Positions 12,603 through 24,400 of a stretch of 64,000 nucleotides of DNA are shown here, piece by piece. A model generated the notes under the pieces. The model was not told the origin of the DNA and did no database searches. It saw nothing but the letters and a program-made list of their open reading frames with translations. The position numbers and the translations under genes were made by a program. Origin of the DNA: Anisakis pegreffii. Taxonomy: Eukaryota; Nematoda; Chromadorea; Rhabditida; Anisakidae. How positions within the stretch are numbered: position 1 is the first letter of the stretch; each line of letters begins with the position of its first letter. The DNA is taken from NCBI GenBank assembly GCA_035041965.1, contig JAPYMA010000667.1, positions 60,803 through 124,802 on the forward strand, in the 5' to 3' direction.

Positions 12603-13556
12603 CCATGACTGTGAAGTTGTGGAAGGCTCGTCGTGGAAACAGTCAATGAATTTTCATGACGAAGATACAGACGATTGGTGTGTTTGCACGACTCAGTGCC
12701 GTGCAGTTTCGTTTATAATTTTTTTGCATTTGTTTATTTGTTTTAACTCGTTTCCATTAATTCATCGACTGTTTTTTGCTTTGCTATCGCATTGCGCAGT
12801 TTGTGCTCTTCTGGTTTGTGTTTGTTTGACGGATATACATTTACTTCATTCCAGTGAAGCGCTAGAAGTTCGGTTGATTCTTGCAGTAAGAGTTGAACTG
12901 TTGAGTGTAAATAAGAGATAAAGTGTTATTAGTTTACTGCAGTATGAAAACTCGTATAATTATTCACTCATGAAGTAATTCTGATGTCCTAACTGGTTTT
13001 CTTATTATTATTATTGCTATCGTTTTTGTTGTTTTTTTCCTTATGAAATTTGTTTGTGTTGCACGTTACTGAGTGTTGTATGGAAATGTGTTTGATCTCT
13101 CTCGAGATGAATTTATCGCGCAATTATTTGAAAGTTATTAAATTGATTTCTTTTCCCATTACAAATCTTTCTTTGCATTGAATACGTTCACTCCTTTGGT
13201 TTCTTTAAGATAATTTCACCGGTCAAGAAATTATTGTCGGAGCAGTTTTAAATCCGAAAATAAATATTATAATGCTGATTTTTCAAAGCTTAGTTTGCTT
13301 CCAGTGTACGCTAAAGACTGCTTACGGCAGTGAGTTTGGAGCAGCCGCTGATAATTTGAGCAGTTCACATAAGAGATTACGAACTGGCTACAGGTTGTGC
13401 GGATCAACTTGATGTAGGTAGACTCACAATAGACACGACGACAAAATCGTTCGGAAATATTCTAGAACCTGCGATCAAAAGGAAATTTCAAACACTCCAA
13501 GTGTTTGAAGCCGTCGATAATCGCTTGTTAGGCGATCAAGTTGAGTAGTGAATATT

Positions 13557-13611
<55 letters not shown>

Positions 13612-14995
13612 ATTCCACCCATGTCAAGTTTTTGCATGGAATTCTTGCATGTTTCAGAAAATTTCCCACCCCATTTGTTGATCATTAGCCATATATTGGA
13701 AGATCTCGCATTATTCATCTGTAATGACTGAATCTTGTCGACCACCCATAATGATTGATACACTGGACGTATTGCACATATTGTTTAACTCTGTGCAATC
13801 TCAAACATGTTTTATGTGTCGACATCGACGTCAATTTGGCCCTTCTTTAGAGGGACAAGATGTGCAAAATTTTGTGACGACTCGATGAGCCATTAATCAC
13901 TCTAATTGTTGCGCGCATCCTTCCAACGTTTCTTTCATTAGAAGACTATGTTATCATCACTAAGGTCATCACGTAAACGAATAACATTTAAACAAGTTAA
14001 TATTACTCAACAACAAATCAGTAACTCGCTTGAAGATAGGCAAAGCAGTAAATTCAAATTAGTTCCGTTACAGAATGGATTGCGTTCCAAAGTCATTCTT
14101 TTGAGGTTAAACTGCAATTGAATGTGTCGCAGATATTATGGTTTATTTCTTTACTCTCAAGACATCCGTAAAAGAGGGTTTGCTGATTTTCATTGCCAGT
14201 GTTTTGCGATATTTTTTTGGTTTGCTCAAAGCAGTTCTATTCTAGGCGATCAATCCACTCGTTTTATAAATGCTCGTATAAAAATGCACGCTCGAAAATT
14301 GCTTCGATGAGGGTCTTCATGTTCGATTAATGTTCACTAACGTTTATGTAATTCGATAGTTAATACAGTGACTGTTCATGGAAAATAGCATCACCCACCA
14401 ATACAGCTATTTATGTATGAGATATACGAAACAAGTGTCAATCAACCACTATGTGTGTCACTGAAGGGTTGATTTCATGTAGGTATTTCGTCAACTGTAA
14501 TATTTCTTTGATACAGGGCAGTAAGCGCACACAATGTTCATCATCACATTGTCATATTACCGATCTCAGATGAATATGTTTGGGTTGGTTGAGTCGGTGA
14601 TGATGATGAGAAAGAGATAGTTTCATAGAAGGGCATGATCGATGGTGGAAAAGTATTCTGAAGTACTTGAAAAACAATTAGGAAGGACGTAGGTAAGTGT
14701 AAACTGCAAAAGTTGGTTCGAAAAGGTAAAGAAAATTTGATACAAAAGAAAGATGATGAGAGTGATAATAGAGTTGATGATAATTGAAAGAAGAGTTCTA
14801 TAAGAGATAACCCATCAGAAGGTTTTGATTAGTTGTTACGTTGATACTGGTAGTGTGCGTTGTTTTGTTTTTGTGTTGAGCACATTTGTGGTTGGTATTC
14901 ATTACGACGTTTTTGCAGTACATCATTCAACACATTCTATTTGTATAATCTTTGTATATCATCCATCTATATCCGTCCAATACCATCTACTCACC
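12603..14995. other. Intergenic between nicastrin and the Faxc-like gene
   Basis: Contains the nicastrin 3' UTR, an (AT)n microsatellite at 13560-13607, and AT-rich sequence up to the next start codon. A 100-codon frame at 12619-12921 directly after the nicastrin stop has no splice signals or family resemblance and is most likely UTR. Confidence 0.4.
13560..13607. repeat. (AT)n microsatellite, 48 bp
   Basis: Uninterrupted AT dinucleotides in intergenic DNA. Length is likely to vary between individuals. Confidence 0.98.
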
Positions 14996-16577
14996 ATGCC
15001 TGCACCACCAGTTCTAAAACGGGATTGGCAAAAAGACCATGTTTATTTAGTACAGTTTCCTCGTTCTGGATGCATCCCGTCCTTATCACCGTTTGCACTC
15101 AAACTCGAGACATGGCTGCGAATGACAGCACTTCCTTACTCGGTAAGCATATGGTTGCTCTCCTCTTCTTTTATGACTTCATAATTTTCAGCTGCTTGAA
15201 CACGCCTGTTTCCATTTGCAACTATCGCTTTCGAGCATCGTTTTCAAGTTCTTTCTTGCTAGTGTTACCTTCGTAGGAAGATATCTGCGTAAAACATTTC
15301 ACAAGATGAACTTTTGTTTATATCAGATATAGCTGAAAATAACGTTGAGCTAAATGAATCAGTGCTTTCGACTATTATATGTGCTATGTAGGTGTTGTCT
15401 TCAATCATTCTTTGATATTCATTTGCAACACTTTCGTCTTGTTTCACAAACTGTTTCATGACTTTACAATAAATCGACAAGATTTCGGCGTTTATTTGCA
15501 TATATTATCGAAACACAAAGTATTCATATGATACAAACACAAAAGGGAGAAGATCCTCCATGTAAGATATACGAAATTTATATTTCATCATCCGAATCGA
15601 TAGTGCTTGATATCCGTGTACATCTTATACATATACTCCTAAAGTACAGATTTAAAGGTTGATTTCATATATTACATTGGTGTCCCTCACGAATATTTGA
15701 AACTCACAATAAATTTTGTTCGATTTGTCTTTAAAGGAAAAAGCTAGTCATTGTTGTATTGAATAAATAAGTTCGAATTTACTGCTGATGTCTTTTGTGT
15801 GTTCACAACTGATTAGCCTTCATCCCTGAATATAGGCGCGTTAGCATCGCCATTCAGATTGTTGATTTGCAATTACTTCTTTACTTTGATGTGACAGCAT
15901 TACCATGATGTTTACTAAATAAGATTCTTTGTTCATTTTTTTCAATATGACATCACTTCCACCCCATAGCTATTTGAGATCTACAAATAAACACTATTCA
16001 AACAAATCTCATCAATCCCAACTTCAATCAGCAATCGTAGATTGCTACATTTTTAGGTGAACTAAACTGCAAGTTTAGGTCTAATATATCATATAAAGTA
16101 ATATATCATATAAAGTTAGCATAGAATATTTCTGTTCTTCGCATTTTTCAGTTTTGCTTCATGATTTTGAATCATCGAATTTCGGATGTTGATTCGAAAA
16201 AAAATGCCATTTCTAATGGATTGTATGATATTATTGTATTCCTTCGGCCCTGCAAATTTCTTTTCAATTGATACGATCAGAAACACATCCAGCTATATTA
16301 ACGTCTCATAACGTTCCATTACTGGTTCATCAAAGATAAGCACTAGAGTTATATGAATGCTGAAAACTCTATAATTTCATAATCCAAAATTGAGCATATT
16401 CCAACCAGTTATTTATACATGACGGATTGCTCGTTTCATGGTTTCAATACTGCGTGGCTTTCCAATCGCACGCGAAGTTTCAGTTGAAATCAATTGTTGT
16501 GCTAACATCAGTAATGTTATCATTGGCTTGTATTTTGCAAGTGTAAATTATGCTCTAAATTTTTATTTACTCACCGT

Positions 16578-16608
<31 letters not shown>

Positions 16609-19600
16609 ATGAGTATTTTATCGATAGAGTGTTATTAGTGTCAGTTTGCTAGTAAAAAGTATAAAGGAAATATTTTAGAAAAAAATTTCTCAAATAATAT
16701 TCAAACGTATTGAATAAGTTCCCTTCTTTCGTCGTCACCATATTATCTCACTTTGTTCCATATGAGCTGAGTTGTTTTGAATAGATTTTTAAATCATTGA
16801 ATGCATCGAATTTTGCAGTTCAGTTTAAGGACGATCATCAGAGAAATTTTGAAAATTCATCAATTTTGCAATAGCAGTTTTCTTCTGCCAGTTCCGTTTA
16901 CTTTTTTCTAGAAAGGGGAAACGACTTTGGTAATTGCTGATTCATTGTGATTATTTCTTTTTGCGCAGAATCCTTGAAAGACACTCGAATACAGTTTGAT
17001 GATTGCCTTCTTTATCTGTTTATGTTGTTTTTTGGAAATCAAACATTGAAGTAATTTGTGATCGATTTAATGATATATTTCAGAACATTAGCAATGAATT
17101 CAAGAAATTTTCAACGAAGAAACAAATTCCATTCATTGAGATCAACGGACGACAAATTCCTGATAGCAATTTTTGTGTCGATTACCTCACCGAAACGTTC
17201 AATGTTCGTTACTATTTTCTTCAGTTTATTAATAAACTTCTATCAAAAATTTAAAATATCCCGGAAACGCGGCAAAAATTCTAAAATATTCATTTCTGAA
17301 CATATGCTTAATATTTTGGATCGTTTGTACGGTGAAACTTCAGGTGCATTCCACTTCACTTTCTTTAAAAACAAACGACTGCTATGAGATAAGACTGCAG
17401 TTATATTTCACAACCAACCATATTAACACCACCGTTGCCTTTTCATATCAGTTTTAGCGTATTCCTAGAAACTCGTTCGATTGCTTGATCATCCGCTGAT
17501 GTCTTACTGAGGAAATCCTCATTTGATTCGTTTTGAAATGCTCTCGAAATTGCGACGGATTCAGTCGCTGAGTTCAACTAAAAAAAAACGATTTTAAACG
17601 ATAACTGTGAGCTATTCTAAGTGTGAGCTAACGTTAAACTAAAAAACACACTTCTTCAGTAGCAGCTTATTCAGTGATATTCCTATTGAGTGCTCACTGA
17701 AATAGAATTAATATCAAGTAGCTACCTCAGTGAGCAATCATTAACAGTACTCGCAGGTGACGTTTAACTGTTAAAAACAGATAAAATGACGTACGAATAA
17801 TGATAAAAAATTTATTATCATTGTAATAGCAAATTTATAATTAACTAATTCCAAATGAACGTATTTTAGATTCAAATTGACAACCATTTAACAGCATCAG
17901 AGAAAGCAGAAGCAAGAGCGTTTCATGTTCTACTTGAGGAATCAATTCGTTGGTGAGTTTCTGTGCAAGCGCTGAACTCTTTTGAGAGCAGTTTCTTTTT
18001 GCTGGCTGCCTGTCAAAACAATGCTTTTCTTTGCGATGTCGTTGCCATAACATTCCCTCATTTTCGAAACATTTTCAGGGTGTTAGTCTACAATCGATCA
18101 AAAAACATCAAATTTTTTGCCACATCAGCTGGATTCGGAGGTCATGTGTCCGGTGTAAAAAAGTTTGTCTTCAAGAATGTCCTACTTGACCGCTTCAGAA
18201 AGAAGGTCATTTTCACTATTCCAATCAGTTTGTTTGTTTTCAATAACTTTTTGAAGTAATCACCGAGTGCATTCCAATCAAAACAAAAGCTACTTTGTTA
18301 TGGATTTTTACTCGTTTACCTTACAACAACTCACATTCATATTGTTATATACATTTGCAATTCGATACTTATCAATGGCCAAATATATATTTCTGCAAAT
18401 GCGCACTCATATTAGGGAACGTCCTGATCGGACGAGAGTAATTTATCACCATTGTTTTATTTCAATATTATTGGCATTCACTAATTGAGAAGGAAAAAAA
18501 AGAGAAAAATGTCACTAAATTGAATATCGACTTATCAGTTGGCCTAAAAATTACGTTTTTGATGAAAGGTAAAAATGCTAGTAATGTCACAGATGGTCAA
18601 TTTGTAGTTTAGCTCGGCTTAGGGAATACACATAATCCAAGGAAACAGCTCAAAAAATTACTAGTGCCATTGTGATCGAACTAAAATATGAGTGATGTAC
18701 TGAATGAACTGCCTGTTGAAGATATCGAAAATGTGTTACTTACAAGGAATTGGACGTCATTCGTTAGAAGAAGTTGATAAAATTGCCATGAAAGATTTGC
18801 TGGCACTTTCTACCTTCCTTGGTGATAAACCGTTCTTCTTCGGATCAAAGCCAACAACCGTAATTTTTTGTTATTTCGACGAAAAACTTTAAACTTCTCA
18901 TGCATTGGATCATTTTATTCACTCGCTTTAAAACTGCATAAAGCATGGAAAATTGTATAATAAATGAGATTCACGCATAGTACAGATTTGATATCCAGTA
19001 AATTATAATACTCTTGCAGTAAGTTATTCGACACTTGTTTACTTTGGGGGTAGGAGGGGGGGGGTTCGCACGCGAGCATATAACAACTGAGGCCACACCT
19101 ACTTCGCATGGCCTCAACCTAAGCGTAACCTTAGCCTCATCTAAGCGTAGGCTGAGATCGCTGGATGTTACAACAGAGGCTAGCAAGCGAGCTCAAGCTT
19201 AGGCTTAGGCTGAGGCCACGCGCGGTAGGCACGGCCTCGGTTTATGTGAAAGCGTCGTTCATAATGTGTGGGCGTAAATGTGTTGTTGCACGCGTGCAAC
19301 CCCCTTCTCCCCAAAGTAAACAAGTGCCAGTTATTCTAATTAAGTTTCATTTATCGCCTTGAATAAGTGCTTGTTATATTAAGAGGACGCCTTCGAGGAT
19401 TTTATCGTTCACGCCGTTATTCGATATGCGGAGGCAAATCATGAATTAAAATGTCAAAATAATGATTTTCACTAGGAACATCGTTTTTGTTTGTTTGTGT
19501 CTTCTTTTTCAGCAACATTCATAATGTCGGATAGCGTTTTGGCACATTACTGAAAAGAATTCATGTACTGGATGTTGCGGTAAAAGACGAATCAGATGAG

Positions 19601-19860
19601 CAAGATTCATTAGACAGATAAGTATCCAGTTTGTTCGCTTAATCTTGTAATTGCAGTTGGATGCGACCGCTTTCGGGCATCTTACGCAACTCTATTATAC
19701 GCCACTGAATTCGGACGATTTGAAGAAATTTATGGACGAAAAGACACCAAATTTAGTGGCACATATCAATCGTATGAAGAATCTTTATTGGAGCGATTGG
19801 GATGAAGCCATGCGTACACTTTCCTTGGATACTCAGAACAAAACAAAAACAGATTCATAA
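14996..19860 (+). CDS. Faxc/metaxin-like GST-fold protein (6 exons, 272 aa)
   Basis: Exons: 14996-15142, 17084-17203, 17870-17952, 18079-18205, 18722-18859, 19657-19860, all phase-consistent. Domains seen: N-terminal thioredoxin-like GST fold with VYLVQFPRSGC..SLSPFALKLETWLRM, the Faxc/CDR signature; QIPFIEINGRQIPDSNFCVDYL, the substrate-side segment with the conserved IPF; then an all-helical C-terminal GST domain with GIGRHSLEEVDKIAMKDLLA, LGDKPFFFGSKPTTLDATAFGHL and a terminal WSDWDEAMRTL. These match the family of Drosophila failed axon connections, vertebrate FAXC and C. elegans cadmium-responsive CDR proteins. Members are GST-like in fold; enzymatic activity is generally unproven. Which nematode paralogue this is cannot be settled here. 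The first intron is long (1.9 kb), and the last holds a MITE. Confidence 0.92.
16082..16115. repeat. 17-bp tandem duplication in Faxc-like intron 1
   Basis: The unit TAATATATCATATAAAG occurs twice head to tail (16082-16098 and 16099-16115). Small local duplication with no evident role. Confidence 0.9.
16578..16604. repeat. (AT)n microsatellite, 27 bp
   Basis: Short AT dinucleotide run within the first intron of the Faxc-like gene. Confidence 0.95.
19030..19328. mobile_element. MITE, 299 bp, with 8-bp target duplication, in Faxc-like intron 5
   Basis: The left terminus GACACTTGTTTACTTTGGGG and the inverse of the right terminus, GGCACTTGTTTACTTTGGGG, differ at one base in 20, and the inverted similarity extends past 35 bp to the CACGCG motifs. 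The octamer AGTTATTC flanks both sides (19022-19029 and 19329-19336). The interior is richer in GC than the surroundings and is built from GGCCTCAACCTAAGC-like units in both orientations, including TTAGGCTTAGGC at 19199-19210. No coding capacity. The 8-bp duplication points to a hAT-type transposase acting in trans. Confidence 0.87.
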
Positions 19861-21446
19861 TGAGTAAATCCATCGAGTCGATATTTAAGCTCGGACCGTA
19901 TGCTTGAATATTCGCATAATTCATTCTCAAAACGTCTTTGTGATCTATTATCGTCACATTAAATCAGTGTATTATTCTAAGGTGTTCTCAACAGAATCAA
20001 AAGAAAAATATCTCTCAACATCCTCTTTAGCTGTAGTTCATCGGGAATCATCATTCATCGCTCACGAATCTCACATCGATGCTTCCTTTCGTCATTCGCA
20101 TAGCTTATTTTGATCATTAATGGATCCATTCAACCTTTTTTTTGCAAAAAAAAACAATTATTCCCGAAAAGAAACCCGTTTTATGGAGCACTCAATTTGA
20201 GCGCAGTGAATTTGCCTGCGATATTATTTTTTTGTTTGTTAATTTAAGAACTGTAACTTTGTGTTGAACTCGACGGTATTTAAACATAAAATGAACCGAT
20301 CACGTTCCAAGAATACACACTAAGAGTATGAATCAGTTCACATCTTATTGTTAGTGGCTTCATCGCTGTAAGACAAATATTTTCAAGTGTCGTCTACTAT
20401 ACGCATATTTTTTACCAAATAAATAATTGCTCTGCATTTCAATCGTTTCAACGTAACTGTCTCATCCATATTTTGTACGCCGTCGTTGAATTACTAGGCT
20501 ACGATATGGATTAAGGCTCCGTCTGCAATTCTCTTACCACTGCACTTCAAATTTGGAGTGTGCACTCTCCTGATCACATTATCACGAACTGTTGATCGTG
20601 TTCACCGAAATAATCATGCGCCAACATGAGTGGTTTCGTCGTTATTTACTTTTGCGTTACGCTTCTATTACCATAACCCAGCACTCTTTCCCGACTTCAC
20701 TTAACGCTTTATCTAACAAGTGAACATTTCGTTCGCGTATAATTTCTCACGTATAGGAGTGGACATGCAAAAAAGTAAATTTGTTGCAAAAATGTGTACA
20801 TTTCGTTTTGAAGTGATAAACTGAAAGACAATTGTGTAATCAAAACAAGGTAGTTTCAGCACCTTTTAAAAACAAATATACCGTTGTTTCTGGAACCTGA
20901 ACTCAAAATCAGCTGCTTCAAACGTTTATTTAAAAAAAAGAAATAATGCGAATGATGCGTAGATATGCTATAATACTTTGAGAGTATTCTTTGAAATAAT
21001 ATTCACTGCTAAATTTACAGATAAAGAAAAACGGTCCCGAAAGGACAAAGAACAAACAGGGACAGGTATTGAAGAAGAATAATATAACACTTAGTCATCA
21101 TCAATTGGATGAATTATGTGTGTCGCAACGAAGTGTTCCTTGCAATGTCTTGTTTGTTAGAAAGACATCGTTGCTTTCTGCTGCGATGCTCATGAACACT
21201 GTTTATATTAAGAGCGAATCTTAGTTCTTCTAACACTTCCTCATAGAATGCTCTCTGAAATTTTATTTTGCTCATCAGCATAATAATCACTATGTCATGA
21301 TAATGCGCATTCAGTCTATTAGCATCTGTTCAAAAACGTCTCGTTAACTGTTTCACCCTAATATAATATAGAATTCGTAAAAAAAAGTGACTAAACGATG
21401 GCCAAATCTTGACAAACTTTACAGCAGTAAAATTTTGATGACTAAA
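19861..21446. other. Convergent intergenic region
   Basis: Lies between the 3' end of the Faxc-like gene (+) and the 3' end of the glutamate receptor gene (-). AT-rich, presumably both 3' UTRs (an AATAAA-like AAATAAATAA occurs near 20418). No exon or repeat stands out. Confidence 0.4.
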
Positions 21447-24400
21447 TCAAATGAGTTTCACCTTTTCCTGTTTAGCGACTTGCCTGCTTCGAATACAGAA
21501 CTCGATAATAACAGTGCAAAACGCAAGAACAAGCCCAACGAAAAGAATGATAAAGAGACCAGCTACATTGTGCATACTCAAGGCGAATCGATGCTGTGGC
21601 ATTGCGGAATTCGCACCAGAACATGGCGCTCCTCTGTAAGCAGTCATTTTCTTAAGGAGTGATCGATCATCGAATTTCTTATTATTGATCGCCTTCAGCA
21701 GACCAACGTTACATTTCGCAGCGGAAGAAATATAACTGGGTAAAACAGAATGAAAAAAGTACATCCGATCGCATGAATATTTCATTTTTTTGATAGATTA
21801 GAATAGGAAACACTTGGAAAATGACCACGAAAGAAGTTACCTTGAACGCCACCATTTAGTTTTCTTCATTTCAATGACGCCTCTTTTTGCATACAGTAAA
21901 ATTTGACGCGAAATTCGATCAGTCCATTCAGATTCTAAAAGTGACTTGCCCATTGCTGGTGTAAGTAGGACTTTCAAGCACAGAATCTGAGCAGTGCCCG
22001 AAATACAATTTCTCGCAAGAGATTAGTACTAGAAGTGATCTGACTGAGTGAAGTACTTCATAGATTAAGACTGCGTTCAGTGACAATCATCTTAGGGCAC
22101 ACAGTCAAAACCTACTTTTTCCTAAAGCGATACCGTAACCTTTTGAACCTAAGACACCACCGATCTGAGTGAGATTGCAATTTTGTTGCACTTCATATTC
22201 CAATGAGATTGACTCCATCAAGAACGCATAGTTTTCGTTGAGCGCTTTCTCAACTCCTTCTGCATTATTTGTAAGAAACACATCTCGATCCTTCATGTAA
22301 TTCCACATTTTTACGTGACTGCTGATTTTCGATTCCTGATTTCCAAGAATTATTCATTGAATGAGAAAAAAATACTAACAGATGAGAAGGCAATATACCA
22401 AAGAACGATACTTTCAATAGTGTAAAGCGATAGGTATATATCATGAATGATCTATGCCGAAGCATTCTTTGGCAGTAATTGATTTAGAATAACATTCTGA
22501 GATCGTCTGATTATTATTGTGAATATGAAGAACAATTCTCAATGTGTTAAGAGACTAATGGAAACCTGGAAGAACTGCATAGTAGATCCACCTCGAATGA
22601 TACCGTATGAAATTGCTGATTGATTGGCGAGGTCATCTAAGTTCTTTATCGGGATGAATGGTCTTGAAACGGTCAACACGGCCGCTAGATTGGCTGTATA
22701 GGCAGAAACAATAACCAACGTGAAAACCCACCACACACCACCAAGCAGTCTGGTTGAAACGGCTCGTGGTCCAAAATCACAACCGCCTTTTAGCATTGTA
22801 CTCATTACGTACCTGAAAAAATTATTTCCTATTAACTACTTCATTTTTTGTGAACCAAAAAGTTCATTAAAGTTTGATAATCGCACATGCAAATTTGATA
22901 ATCGCATCAGTGCCACGCGCCTGAACAAAAAACGTTACAGTAAGTGAAACAATTATCTTTTGCTACCATAGTGTATTCCAAAAGCTGTAGTTATTGGACA
23001 GTTGAACTGGTGAAGTTGAAGACGAGAATTGTGCTGCTGGATGTGGTTGGTGAGCAGTGCAACAAGAAAAGTTAAGATTCCATTCGTACGGTGTTAAATG
23101 TGCCACTGTGTACATACCAAGTGTTAGACCGACTGAACATGCTTGAGTTAGGCACTTTTATTAGAAACAATTTTGATTCCTTAAAAATGATTTTCCATGA
23201 AAGGGTTCAAGTGCACGCAAATTGGCCACCAAACAAGATTGTCATTCGATTAGATCAACAGATCATATTTCTAAAAAGAGATACGTGCTTAATGATCAAT
23301 GTGTACAATGGGCGAGCCAAGTTTGATCTTCTAAGCGTTTTTAAATGAAACGTTTTTGACCGATATGAAACTCTGCTATGAATAAATGAATCTCACATAT
23401 CGCTACGAGGATACATATCCATATTTGCAGTGGCAATGGATTTAGTGAAGAAAAAACATCTGGTTGATTATCGGCAGGTATCTTGAAAAGAATGCTGATG
23501 CCAAACGAAAGAAATGGTTTCGTGAAATCAACAACCTCGGCTCGTTTGAAGTTCACCGTTAAAGGTGCCACAGCCATGTCTGCTTCCTAAAAAACATAAT
23601 TTCTGCATCTTAAAAACCACAACTACGCTAGACGTCTATTAAAAACCTTCCTGAAAAAGTTTGTAAATAATGACATTTTGAATGTACAATTCGACCAAAT
23701 CGACTTACTCCACGTAGAATTTCACCAACCATACCATCCCAAGTTCCGTTGCCATGAATGTCGTTTCCATAACTTCTATCTTTAACTAGACGAATAGTAT
23801 AAGTGAAACCAAGATCTCGAGAGAGTTGTGCAAGAAGGTCGATGCAAAATCCCTCTAAACGAGAATTCTCATTCAATTCATAGAAGTTCTTCTTCAGCAT
23901 AACATATGGTCGTTCCTAAAAAACGTTTAACGAAAATATTGCAAACGATCGATTCAATTATATGCATTAAAGTTCGAAACCTTGACCAATCCTTCCCTCC
24001 CCCTTTCGTGAGTGCACTCGTGGGAACTTCGGTATATGATTCTCTTGCGATCGCGTGACTCATTACAAAAAAGTTGGAAGAAACACCCGGCAAGAGGCTG
24101 CTTGAGCCCACTTGAAAAGCGAGATTAGAGAACATGCAAAATCTGTTGCAATTCAACGAATCAATAATACCGCGTAGACCAAGGACTCTAAATAATGAAA
24201 TATCATCATTAGCAACGTACGCGCAGATTGAGCATCGTTCCTGTGAGAAGACTCAGCCTAAGGTCTCAGATTCAGTGTGAACCTGGGATGAGTCTCAGCT
24301 TCATTATGACCCTCAACCCGTACACGCAATGAACTGCAGCTTTGTGATTAATCTCAACCTGAGCACGAGGTGAGTGTCGGACTCAGAGTGAATCTATTCG

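Noticed and set aside
12619..12921. 100-codon open frame right after the nicastrin stop
   Set aside because: No splice signals, no family resemblance, and it sits where a 3' UTR is expected.
13536..13763. Frames containing long Ile-Tyr runs
   Set aside because: These are translations of the AT microsatellite at 13560-13607; the similar frame at 62892-63128 crosses the 63002-63078 microsatellite.
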